Assembly: GCA_020354125.1 (NCBI GenBank)
Contig: CP070643.1
Coordinates: 1,159,296-1,223,295 of the forward strand
DNA length: 64,000 bases
Direction of reading: 5' to 3'
Origin: Betaproteobacteria bacterium
GTDB lineage: Bacteria > Pseudomonadota > Gammaproteobacteria > Burkholderiales > Eutrophovitaceae
Shown here: positions 1 through 8,622 of the stretch, piece after piece
Numbering within the stretch: the first letter of the stretch is position 1
How the letters are laid out: the number at the start of each line of letters is the position of its first letter
The notes under the pieces: generated by a model
Database searches by the model: none
Told to the model about the DNA's origin: nothing
Seen by the model: only the letters and a program-made list of their open reading frames with translations
Position numbers and translations under genes: made by a program

Positions 1-3000
1 CCAGCCCATCGTCATCACTGATGCCCGAGGTATCGGCGGTGAGGATCTGGTCCTCGGTGGTCGTGCCGCTAATGGCCGGAACACCAACCGGTGCATCGTC
101 CAGTGGGTTGACGGTAATGGTCGCCGTGGCCTGTGATGTGTTTCCACCACTGTCACTTACTTCATAAACGAAACTATCGGTTCCATGAAAGTCGGGATCC
201 GGTGTGTAAGTAAACGTGCCGTCAGCTTGCAATGTCAGCGTCCCATTACTGGGACCAGAAACAGGCGTGGTGTTGACAGTAAGAGTGTCGCCCCCAGTAT
301 GGCTATCATTCAGGAGTACACCACCCCGATGAAGACTTGAGAGTTCCGATGAGCTGAGTGCACGGTCATAGATGCGAACTTCGTCGAGATTCCCTTCGAA
401 GTAACGCGAGACTGTACCTGGGCGGCCAAGACGAAGATCGGTATCCCACGTGGAACGATCGGTCTGGCTCCCTGTGTCCGTCCCTTCAGATACCCCATCG
501 ACGATCAGCTCCGCCGATACAGAGCCACCGCCGAGATCAGTGACTACGACTGCAGCGTGATGCCAGCCTGAAGTGTCAGTAAAACTGCTCGAGACGATCT
601 CAATCGAGTTTGCGTTGGCGTCGTCGTAACCCCAAAAGAACGTAATGACGTTGTCCTGGTCATGCGTTCCGACACTCAAGTGCATCTCTGAATTGGCGTT
701 CGTGCCGCCTGGGATGCCCCAGCCGTTCCCGCTGCTCACACCCTGCCACAGCATATGGTGCTGGCCCGTGGTGGTATCGGTCTGGAACCAGACCGAAATA
801 GTGAAACTGCTCGCTGTCTGGAGCGTGTTGCTGGTCGTCTGTACGTAATCATCAACGCCGTCGAAGCTCAGCGCTCCGGATCCTACCTGGCCCGAAGCCG
901 TCCACACCGGGTCTTGACCGTCAACACCCCCGGTACTGCCGAGAGTTCCCGTGGCAGCGCCACCCGAATCCGTTGCGGTCTGACTCGGAGCCGTTCCGTC
1001 AAGGTCCCAATAGTGAGCAAGATCCGCTGTCGGGACGCCGCTGAGATAGTCGACAACCAGTGTTCCGTCTTCATCGACACTATAGGCGTCATCAACTGCG
1101 GTAACCGGAGTAACGGTTATCGAACTTGATGCCGAGGCAGTACTAAATGCAGTCGTACCGCCTGTACTGCTACCAGTAGAAAGATTGGCCGTGCCACCAT
1201 TCGACCCACTGCTCTGGTCCCAGGCATGGAAGGTCAGACCATTGGTCACCGTACCGCTCCAGCTCGCATTCGGCACGAAGCGCACATAGGTATTGGCATC
1301 AGTCGCGAGCAGACGTGCGCTCGACGAGTCCACCGCAACAAAGGCAGTCCAGTTCGAGCCACCGTCGGTGGTGTACTCCCAGCTGCCATTGGTATCGTCA
1401 ACCGCAATCACGGCGATGCCTTCGAGCGCACCGGCATCGGTATCCGTAATCTGGCCGGAGATGAGATCAGAGACGAGCGTCCCCGGATTGCTCACCGGGT
1501 CTTCGTTAATCGTGGCCAGATTATTCGCACCAGTCAGAACTGGCGCAATGTTCACGTCATTCAAGTTAATCGTTACAGTCGCAGTATCGGCTAACAGAGT
1601 GACGGTATCCTGCACATGAACCGTCAAGACGAACGTTGGCGTCGTGTCAAAATCAAGTACATTGCTGTCCGCAACAGTGATCTGTCCGGTGCTTGTATCA
1701 ATGTTAAAGGCATTGCCCGTGTTTCCCGCCGTGATTGAGTACGACAACGGGCCAGCCAGAGTACCGGGCGCACCTAACACGAGATCTCGGGGGTCATTAG
1801 TTCCGGACGTCACCAGGTCCTCGATATTGGTACCATCCAGATTGGCGCGTTGTATCATGTTGCTGCCGTCGTCGCTCCAGTACATCTTTCCACCCGGCAC
1901 ATCCAAAGCCAGGTAATAAGGAGCACTCAAGCCACTCGTTACGAGATTTTCGACACTGGACCCATCGAGATTGGCACGCTGAACGGTTGCTGCACCGAAA
2001 TCGACCCAATACATCTTACTGTTGATCAAGTCCAGCTCGACATCGTCAGGATCCGTCAGCCCGGTAACAAGATCTTCAATACCGGACCCGTCGAGATTGG
2101 CGCGCTGAATCTTGTTGGTCCCATAGTCGGTCCAGTACATCTTGCCGCCATCCACGTCCAAAGCAATGCCTTGAGCGCTAGTGAGACCGGCTACCAGGGA
2201 CTCGACACCACTTCCATCGAGGTTCGCCCTTCTGATTTGCCCGTCCCCGTCATCGGTCCAGTACATCTTGTTATTGATCAAATCCAGCGCGATGTTGTCC
2301 GGATCAACCAGTCCCGTCACCAAATCAGTGACGTTACTACCGTCCAAGTTGGCACTCTGAATTCTGCTGGCGCTTCCACTCTCATTGGTGGTCCAGTAGA
2401 TCTTGCCGCCGTTGTTATCTACCGCGAGCCCTACCGGGTTGCTAATGCCAGTCAAAACCGTAGTTGTACCGCCAGTGCCATCAGCATTGGCTTTGTAGAT
2501 CGCGCCATCAAACTTATCTACCCAATAGACTTCCGAGTAGTTACCCTCAGTTTCACCGGTCGCGTCCACTGTGGTTACTAGCATGGCATTGGCGCTGTGT
2601 TCATCAATTGACACAGTGGAATCATTAGCCACCGGCGCGGCAAGCACAGCGGACCAGTCCGGCTCCTGGTCGCTGCGAACGATAGCGTCTGTTTCGATCT
2701 CTCCAGCGTGGTATTCGAGATCCCAGTCCCCGCCCAGACTAGTGTGCCCCGTCAGATCGTCGGAGGCGGCAACATCGGCCCGTGTGAGTAGGGCCAAGTC
2801 GTCGACGAGACCTTGACCAACTTCGCTTGCAGCGAGATTACATCCATATATCAATATGTCACCGCGCTCAGAAAACGCATTGGCCCATCCTGTGACTTCA
2901 CCGGCACGCTGAGCCAGTAACTCATTTGTTAGGTTCGTGGACCCTAATTCGACGTTGCCATCGCTGCCATGAGAAACAATATGAACTGCAGATAAATCAT

Positions 3001-3388
3001 TGCGCGATACGAGAGTATTCGTAATGGTATTGACCCCATCACTCTCGGGATCGATCAGGACAATCTCATACTGATTCTGATCATCAGATCCAGAAATAAT
3101 ATGATCGAGTAGGTCTTGATAGTCAGGCGTTGAAGTGTCGACAAAAATCAGTTCACGCGCATGTTCCTGCTGCTGTGCTGACGTTTCGTGGATGAACTCT
3201 CCGTCGCCATCAAGGTAACGCATTTCCGCAACACCCTCCGAGGCTTCATCGGTCAGCTGCAGCGGACTGATATCGGCTGAATGAAGGATGCGCGGTTCGA
3301 TCGCTTCGACCAGCATGCGATCACGGGCCGGCCGGCTCGGTATCACGCTGTTGCGTAGCGATTCATAAATGCGTGCAAAGTAACTCAC
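1..3388 (-). CDS. Giant secreted/surface adhesin-like protein, N-terminal 1129 residues (C-terminus beyond window)
   Basis: The reading frame is open from 3388 to the window edge. I place the start at GTG 3388, ten bases after the adaptor stop, with AAGGGAT upstream. Residues 31-39 read EPRILHSAD, close to the LEPR-x-L signature at the N-terminus of many giant surface proteins, and there is no ordinary signal peptide. In order: a DUF4347 domain (about 78-235, containing [10 protein letters not shown] and YGCNLA); four to five YWTD/LDL-receptor class B repeats (about 283-530, recurring MYWTD and RANLDG); a cadherin-like unit (about 540-625); an Ig-like unit rich in D, T and N; a LamG/concanavalin-like domain (about 795-1020); and the start of a VCBS-like repeat. 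Such architecture is typical of large adhesins. It is the last visible gene of the operon and presumably the exported substrate, which is inference. Total length and the C-terminal secretion signal cannot be judged here. Confidence 0.88.
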   Translation of the reverse strand, partial: MSYFARIYESLRNSVIPSRPARDRMLVEAIEPRILHSADISPLQLTDEASEGVAEMRYLDGDGEFIHETSAQQQEHARELIFVDTSTPDYQDLLDHIISGSDDQNQYEIVLIDPESDGVNTITNTLVSRNDLSAVHIVSHGSDGNVELGSTNLTNELLAQRAGEVTGWANAFSERGDILIYGCNLAASEVGQGLVDDLALLTRADVAASDDLTGHTSLGGDWDLEYHAGEIETDAIVRSDQEPDWSAVLAAPVANDSTVSIDEHSANAMLVTTVDATGETEGNYSEVYWVDKFDGAIYKANADGTGGTTTVLTGISNPVGLAVDNNGGKIYWTTNESGSASRIQSANLDGSNVTDLVTGLVDPDNIALDLINNKMYWTDDGDGQIRRANLDGSGVESLVAGLTSAQGIALDVDGGKMYWTDYGTNKIQRANLDGSGIEDLVTGLTDPDDVELDLINSKMYWVDFGAATVQRANLDGSSVENLVTSGLSAPYYLALDVPGGKMYWSDDGSNMIQRANLDGTNIEDLVTSGTNDPRDLVLGAPGTLAGPLSYSITAGNTGNAFNIDTSTGQITVADSNVLDFDTTPTFVLTVHVQDTVTLLADTATVTINLNDVNIAPVLTGANNLATINEDPVSNPGTLVSDLISGQITDTDAGALEGIAVIAVDDTNGSWEYTTDGGSNWTAFVAVDSSSARLLATDANTYVRFVPNASWSGTVTNGLTFHAWDQSSGSNGGTANLSTGSSTGGTTAFSTASASSSITVTPVTAVDDAYSVDEDGTLVVDYLSGVPTADLAHYWDLDGTAPSQTATDSGGAATGTLGSTGGVDGQDPVWTASGQVGSGALSFDGVDDYVQTTSNTLQTASSFTISVWFQTDTTTGQHHMLWQGVSSGNGWGIPGGTNANSEMHLSVGTHDQDNVITFFWGYDDANANSIEIVSSSFTDTSGWHHAAVVVTDLGGGSVSAELIVDGVSEGTDTGSQTDRSTWDTDLRLGRPGTVSRYFEGNLDEVRIYDRALSSSELSSLHRGGVLLNDSHTGGDTLTVNTTPVSGPSNGTLTLQADGTFTYTPDPDFHGTDSFVYEVSDSGGNTSQATATITVNPLDDAPVGVPAISGTTTEDQILTADTSGISDDDGL

Positions 3389-3398
3389 TTCATATCCC

Positions 3399-4361
3399 TT
3401 ATTGCTTACTGGTGCCCCGATGCGTATTCGATAGCTCGGACTCTATCTTCGTATCAACCTGCAATTTGCGAACCATCGACGGATCCGCCGACGCGCGCGC
3501 AGATGGCTTGTCGATATTCACCGTCTCATTGCTGGCATCGTGTGGTCCGTCGGTCGCCGGCATTTCAATTAACTGTGCCGTGCAGCGAAGTCCTGATGGA
3601 ATTGCACCGTCAGGATTCGGCATTGACGCCCTGACACGAAAAGTATTACTGGCTGCATCGACGAAGCGGTCTATCAGAACGATTTCGGCATCGAATTGCC
3701 CGAGACTAGGCAAGTCTGGCGTAACGCGGGCAACCATATCGGACGTAACGGTACCGAACATGTTCGCGGGAACTACGACTTCAACCCGAAGTGGATCAAC
3801 GCGCGCAATGCGAAACATCGGTTTATCTTCGATGCGCTCGCCGACCGTGATATGGCGTTCGGTGATGATTCCCGCAAACGGAGCGCGGATTGCACGCAAC
3901 TCGAGTTGCGCCTCTGCCAATTCGACTTCGCGTTTCCAGACGTCAAGTTGCTTCTGAGCCTGGAAATATTTCTCTGCGGCGATCTTTGTTTCGGCACGCG
4001 CTTTCTCAAGCGCCGCTGCGGATATAAAATTCTGCTCGAACAGTTCAACTGCGCGGACATACTCCTTTTTCAGATATTGGTAATTCGCGTGTGCTGCACG
4101 AACATCAGCATCGGCCTGCGCGCGCGTCTTTGCTACTTTCAATGACGCGGCCTCTACCCGCGACCGTAAGCGGGCAAGAACCTGCCCCTTGCGCACGACG
4201 TCGCCGCGTTCAACATGGACTGATTTCACAACACCGACGACTGGACTGCCTACTTCCGCCTCGTTGTCTGGCTGTATCAGGCACAGCAGGGGTTGCACTC
4301 CCCAAGCCGTCAGGCTGTATGCAAAGCCGAGTACAGCGAGGCAGAGTTTTGTTTGTTTCAT
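3399..4361 (-). CDS. Periplasmic adaptor (membrane fusion) protein, HlyD/RND type
   Basis: The protein is 320 aa with a signal peptide at residues 1-20 ([20 protein letters not shown]). A biotinyl-lipoyl hairpin follows ([19 protein letters not shown]), then a long alpha-helical coiled-coil hairpin (about 75-155), the second lipoyl half ([12 protein letters not shown]) and a beta-barrel. Adaptors of this family bridge an inner-membrane pump to an outer-membrane channel. Start ATG 4361 is chosen over the longer frame because AAAGGAAC lies about 9 nt upstream and the signal peptide begins there. The tail (about 280-320) is polar and low-complexity. It lies between the SecA-like gene (29 nt gap) and the giant protein (10 nt gap), so it probably serves this operon. 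It is the only one of the three HlyD-type proteins here that is fully periplasmic. Confidence 0.9.
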   Translation of the reverse strand: MKQTKLCLAVLGFAYSLTAWGVQPLLCLIQPDNEAEVGSPVVGVVKSVHVERGDVVRKGQVLARLRSRVEAASLKVAKTRAQADADVRAAHANYQYLKKEYVRAVELFEQNFISAAALEKARAETKIAAEKYFQAQKQLDVWKREVELAEAQLELRAIRAPFAGIITERHITVGERIEDKPMFRIARVDPLRVEVVVPANMFGTVTSDMVARVTPDLPSLGQFDAEIVLIDRFVDAASNTFRVRASMPNPDGAIPSGLRCTAQLIEMPATDGPHDASNETVNIDKPSARASADPSMVRKLQVDTKIESELSNTHRGTSKQ

Positions 4362-4390
4362 GACACCAGTTCCTTTCAATCGATGTTCTT

Positions 4391-6445
4391 TCAGTCGAAT
4401 CCTTCGATACTGCTGAGCTTTTGATCCAGTTTCAGATCCTGCTCCAGCATTTCGCGCCTTTGCGTGCGCTGTCTGTTCTCTTCCAGAATCTGAGGCAAAC
4501 GTGCGATCACCCCAACCAGCCATCGCGGCCGAGACAGCCCGTTTGCGCGTGACAGCACCTTGCGTAGCCATTGCGGAAACGATCGCTGAAAAAGCGGCTG
4601 ATCGAAGCAAATAAACGTCTGCGCACTCCCAGGATCGCCCTGTCGCGCGCAGCGGCCGATCAATTGGCGGTCAATGCGTCGTGACGTATTGTGCTGACAG
4701 GAAATGACGTGCAGACCGCCGCGTATTTCGGAACCAGGCCCGAGTGGTATATCGGTTCCGCGCCCAGCCATGTTGGTCGCGACTGTTACCCTTCCCACGG
4801 TTCCCGCTTGAGCCACGATATCGGCTTCCGACCTGTCTTGGCGCGCATTCAACACGGTATGCGCGATCTCATTCATATCGAGCAATGCTGAGAGCTGCTC
4901 GGAATCGGCCACAGAGTCTGTGCCGATCAGCACCGGCTGGCCTATCTGCCGAAGTCGCCGCACCTCCGAGACAACTGTTTTCGACTGCGCAGTACGATCC
5001 GGATAAATGACGGTCGGCATCAATCGGCGCAGACTCTTGCAACGCAGTGGCACTGTGACCACATCGAGCCCGTAAACGCTTGACAACTCGTTGCGCGCTT
5101 CGCTGATGGTTCCGCTCATCCCACCCAGACATAGATACTTCTGGAAGAAGCGCTGAAAGGTGATTTGTGCGGAGGTAACCTGATCGTCAGAGATTTCGCA
5201 CCTCTCCTTGTGCTCTATGAGTTGATGCAAGCCGCGCGACCATATCCTTCCCGGGGCAACGCGGCCGGTCATTTCGTCAATGATCGTGACACCCGCTTTG
5301 TCGACGAGGTAATGCTTGTCACGCTGATAGAGGTGAAGCGCGGCGAGGGCCTGGCAGACAAGTTCCTCGCGATGCAGCCTGTTACGACCCATGGCGACCA
5401 TCTCAACGGTCGGTTTCTCCACTTTGCGGCGACCTGCGTTTGTCAGAGTGGCCACCATCCCGTTCGCGTTCAGACGAAAGTCTGTGAACTCAACCAATGT
5501 CCGGGCAATGTGCAATGCGTGGCCGTATACGTCTTGCTTGACAGACGAGTCGAGCTTGCTCGCAAGAATCAATGGAACACGTGCTTCGTCGATGAGAATG
5601 CTGTCCGCTTCGTCGACGATGGCCATGCACAACCCACGCATGACCGTATCTCGACTATTGCGCGGGTGCGAAACGAGACGCGCAACTCTGAGGTGCAAAT
5701 CGCTCCGCATCCCTCTTCTGATCATCGTGTCGCGAAGATAATCGAAAGTCAGTTCCTTGGCGGTGCAGTAAGTAATGTCGGCGCTGTAGGCTTGGCGACG
5801 GCGTTCGGCCTGCATCGCCTGAGTGACAAAGTCCACTTTGAGACCGAGACCCTGGTAGAGGGGGCGCAGCTTCTCGGCGTCACGTTCGACCAGATAGTCA
5901 TTGGATGTCATAACATGCACCGGAATACCCGCGAGTGCAGCCGTCGCCGCAGAGATCGCTGCAACGAGCGTCTTGCCCTCGCCGGTTGCCATTTCGGCGA
6001 GCCGATTATCGAGAATGATCTTCGCCGCAAACAGCTGCATATCGAACGGCACCATGTCGATTTCCCGCTCGCTCAGTACCGAAATATGCGCAAAGGCCTC
6101 AATGACCAGGTCATCAGACAGTCCGTGGCGAGACATTTGCGCCCGCAGATTGAGCAAGGATTGGTCGCGTTCGGCATCCGACATACCGACAAGCTGCTCA
6201 CGGCGTTGTTGAGCTCGTTGCACATCTTGGGTGAAGCGCTTTGCCAGGGTGGCACGCAGGAAACCTGGCCGGCCCCATACATGGCGACGCACAGCCGCGT
6301 CGTTGGAAGCCGAACGTTCCGGGTAAGGGCCGAAAACAATACCCGGTGCCGGAAGTGCTTCGCTCTTCATGTTATGGGCCACTCCCGACATTGCCGCGTT
6401 TGCTTGCATTGCATGTTCACCATGAGAGCCAACACTGAGGAACAC
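4391..6445 (-). CDS. Short, divergent SecA-like preprotein translocase ATPase
   Basis: The ORF gives 684 aa from GTG 6445; an ATG 12 codons further in (6409) is an alternative, and neither has a strong ribosome site. DEAD-motor motifs of SecA are intact: Walker A MATGEGKT (152-159), Walker B VDEADSILIDEA (277-288), GGMSGT (441-446), TNMAGRGTDI (557-566) and the arginine-finger segment QLIGRCARQGDPGSA (594-608). The preprotein-binding domain is recognisable between about 220 and 400. The protein ends shortly after motif VI. Housekeeping SecA runs to about 900 aa, so the helical wing/scaffold region and the C-terminal zinc tail are missing or much reduced. It is therefore an accessory SecA rather than the cell's main one. 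It sits inside an export operon, and I infer that it powers transport of the giant protein. Confidence 0.88.
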   Translation of the reverse strand: MFLSVGSHGEHAMQANAAMSGVAHNMKSEALPAPGIVFGPYPERSASNDAAVRRHVWGRPGFLRATLAKRFTQDVQRAQQRREQLVGMSDAERDQSLLNLRAQMSRHGLSDDLVIEAFAHISVLSEREIDMVPFDMQLFAAKIILDNRLAEMATGEGKTLVAAISAATAALAGIPVHVMTSNDYLVERDAEKLRPLYQGLGLKVDFVTQAMQAERRRQAYSADITYCTAKELTFDYLRDTMIRRGMRSDLHLRVARLVSHPRNSRDTVMRGLCMAIVDEADSILIDEARVPLILASKLDSSVKQDVYGHALHIARTLVEFTDFRLNANGMVATLTNAGRRKVEKPTVEMVAMGRNRLHREELVCQALAALHLYQRDKHYLVDKAGVTIIDEMTGRVAPGRIWSRGLHQLIEHKERCEISDDQVTSAQITFQRFFQKYLCLGGMSGTISEARNELSSVYGLDVVTVPLRCKSLRRLMPTVIYPDRTAQSKTVVSEVRRLRQIGQPVLIGTDSVADSEQLSALLDMNEIAHTVLNARQDRSEADIVAQAGTVGRVTVATNMAGRGTDIPLGPGSEIRGGLHVISCQHNTSRRIDRQLIGRCARQGDPGSAQTFICFDQPLFQRSFPQWLRKVLSRANGLSRPRWLVGVIARLPQILEENRQRTQRREMLEQDLKLDQKLSSIEGFD

Positions 6446-6472
6446 TGGATATGAAAACTGAGACTTGCCATG

Positions 6473-8620
6473 TCAACTCACTGGATTGAACTGCTTGAGG
6501 AAAACCTGCCTGATTCGCCGGTACCATTGGCTAGCAAGTGGTTTGGCACTGTGCTCAAAACGGACTAGTGCCCGGCCGCCCGCGCGTTCCAGCACGGTAT
6601 CGGGCAAAGTCAGATCCAGCAGCACCACCGGCTCCACCGCCAGTACGCCTTCTGTGTCGGAAGGGTCGGTCACGTGTGGCCCGCCTCCACGATCGCCGAG
6701 GGCTGCGCTCGGCAGTTGCAGCGTGGCCGCGGGAACATCGCGGACCAAGTTGGCGAGCAGCGTCTCGGAAGGATGGTCGGTTACACGCACCGCGATGCGC
6801 TTCGTGTCCTGGCGCACCAGTGCAGCATCGTACTCGGGGACCACCGCGCGAATGCCGACCTGCTCGGCTTCGAACACGTAACCCAATTCGCCACCTTGAC
6901 GCACGAAGGTTCCGACGAGATCTTGCTGATGAGGCATGACCAAGCTTCCTGACACACCGCTGCGAACTTCGAGTTCAGCGATCTTTTGCTCGGCGCGACG
7001 CAGATCTGCGCGCAAACGCTCGATTTCTTCTTCCGCTTTCCGAGCACCCTCGGCATCGACCGAGATCGCCGTGTAGCGCTGTGTCCTGGCTCGTGCAAGC
7101 TGACTCGCCAAAGCATCTTTGTCTGCCACCAGCGCCGGATCTTCAAGCAATACCAGAATGCGACCAGGTTCCACATGGTCCCCATTGCGAACCAGAACTT
7201 CGGTGATAAAGCCACCAGACTTGGCCCTCACGCGCGCCTTTTCCGGTAACCAAACGACGCCATGAGCAAGCGTGGTATGTGGCACAGGAATAACGCAGAT
7301 CAAGAAAAAGACAGCAGCGCTGATACCACTCAAGGCAAGCCACGATCTCCGGCCAATCCCCTGCGATGAAGCGAATGCAATAATGTCGCGGATCGTTTTC
7401 CACAGCGGGATGACGATGAAGGTCGAGACAGCGACAATTGCCGCAACGATGCCAAGCGCGAGAGACTTTGAACCGATCCACACAATGATGGCGCCGAAGA
7501 TAAAAATGCGGTAGATCATCGAGAGCGGGAAGTATCCAAACAACCACTTGGTTTCGCCCCGGGCAACGTATTCCGGAATAGCGCCGTGCACTCCCAACAC
7601 CATTCGCCGCAGAATGTTGTTCCAGTACTTCTTGCTGCGCGAACTGAGGTTAGGCACGTCTATCAGGTCGCTCAGCATGTAATAGGCGTCAAACGGCAAT
7701 AGCGGGTTGCCATTGAATAGAAGCGTCGACACACTGGCGATGAACATCGTCACAAACGCGACATCGCGCATCGTCCCCGGCTGCACATTCAGCCAGATCA
7801 ACAGAGCGAGGCTTGCCAGCGCCAGTTCAGCCATGATTCCCGCAGCACTGACGAACACGCGCTGGCTGCGGTGACGAAAACCACCGGCATCAGACGCATC
7901 GACATAAGGTGCTGGCATCAGTAGGAACAGCGTGAAGCCGAATTCACGGACCTCCCCGCCCCAGCGAACCACCGTGAGTGCGTGCGCCATCTCATGCAGT
8001 GCCTTGATGAAAGGAAAGCTCAACCAGATGAGAAACAGGTAATGCGGGGTCGTGAGGTTGTTGACGCCGTGTGCTTTCAGGGCCGGCCAGTTGCTGACCG
8101 CCGCCAGCAGCGCGAGCGCTACTGCTGTAGTCCAAATGACAACGACGTACCAGTTAACCATTGGCCCCGCCAACCATTGAATACGGCTTAGCAACTTGGT
8201 CGGGTTTCCAAGCGGAACCCGCAGTGCAAACGGATTGACGCGCGGTTTGCGCTTCTGTTTCAGTCGCTCCTCGCGGCGACGTACCAACGTCTCCGGATTG
8301 GGTGCAGATTCGTATGCAAAGATCCCTTGCTCATCAAGATGAATCAGCAGTTGAACCACTTCGTCCTGAGTTGGGGCATTGTCACCTAGCCGCTCAAGCA
8401 GGTCATCCCAGATTTCCTGGACGGTGTGCAAGCCATCACAGCGGCCGATAAACTCATAGGCCTGTTGGCTGGCGCGATGCTGCTGTCCTGTGGCTTCATT
8501 GATGAGAAGGTGCCAATTGCGACCGCGATAACGCATTTGCCGTACTTTGACCTCGCGCCTGAAACGCGGGCGACGTTGCGAGACGCGATACCACAATGGG
8601 CTAAACAGCGACTCCTGCAT
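6473..8620 (-). CDS. PqqD-like domain / M50-type membrane metalloprotease / HlyD adaptor fusion
   Basis: The 715-aa protein has three parts. Residues about 25-105 match the PqqD-like winged-helix fold (WHLLINEATG, then a helix, then DEVVQLLIHLDEQGIF), a fold that binds leader peptides in peptide-modification systems. Residues about 150-460 hold six or more membrane segments with the zinc motif HEMAH (209-213) and a second motif NGNPLLPFDAYY (303-314) whose Asp311 could be the third ligand, as in M50 site-2-type proteases. Residues about 465-715 are a HlyD-like lipoyl, coiled-coil and beta-barrel module (GGFITEVLVRNGDHVEPG). The stop lies 27 nt before the SecA-like start, and the start follows the upstream stop by 2 nt. 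I infer recognition, cleavage or retention of the giant substrate. A non-proteolytic role is possible because the family is poorly characterised. Confidence 0.88.
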   Translation of the reverse strand: MQESLFSPLWYRVSQRRPRFRREVKVRQMRYRGRNWHLLINEATGQQHRASQQAYEFIGRCDGLHTVQEIWDDLLERLGDNAPTQDEVVQLLIHLDEQGIFAYESAPNPETLVRRREERLKQKRKPRVNPFALRVPLGNPTKLLSRIQWLAGPMVNWYVVVIWTTAVALALLAAVSNWPALKAHGVNNLTTPHYLFLIWLSFPFIKALHEMAHALTVVRWGGEVREFGFTLFLLMPAPYVDASDAGGFRHRSQRVFVSAAGIMAELALASLALLIWLNVQPGTMRDVAFVTMFIASVSTLLFNGNPLLPFDAYYMLSDLIDVPNLSSRSKKYWNNILRRMVLGVHGAIPEYVARGETKWLFGYFPLSMIYRIFIFGAIIVWIGSKSLALGIVAAIVAVSTFIVIPLWKTIRDIIAFASSQGIGRRSWLALSGISAAVFFLICVIPVPHTTLAHGVVWLPEKARVRAKSGGFITEVLVRNGDHVEPGRILVLLEDPALVADKDALASQLARARTQRYTAISVDAEGARKAEEEIERLRADLRRAEQKIAELEVRSGVSGSLVMPHQQDLVGTFVRQGGELGYVFEAEQVGIRAVVPEYDAALVRQDTKRIAVRVTDHPSETLLANLVRDVPAATLQLPSAALGDRGGGPHVTDPSDTEGVLAVEPVVLLDLTLPDTVLERAGGRALVRFEHSAKPLASQWYRRIRQVFLKQFNPVS

Positions 8621-8622
8621 GC

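Noticed and set aside
1850..2581. A 243-codon plus-strand ORF with repeated segments
   Set aside because: The repeats are the reverse strand of the YWTD repeats in the giant protein.
5165..6454. A 429-codon plus-strand ORF opposite the SecA-like gene
   Set aside because: It is the antisense shadow of a gene with clear SecA motifs; its translation is Cys/His/Arg-rich and matches no family.
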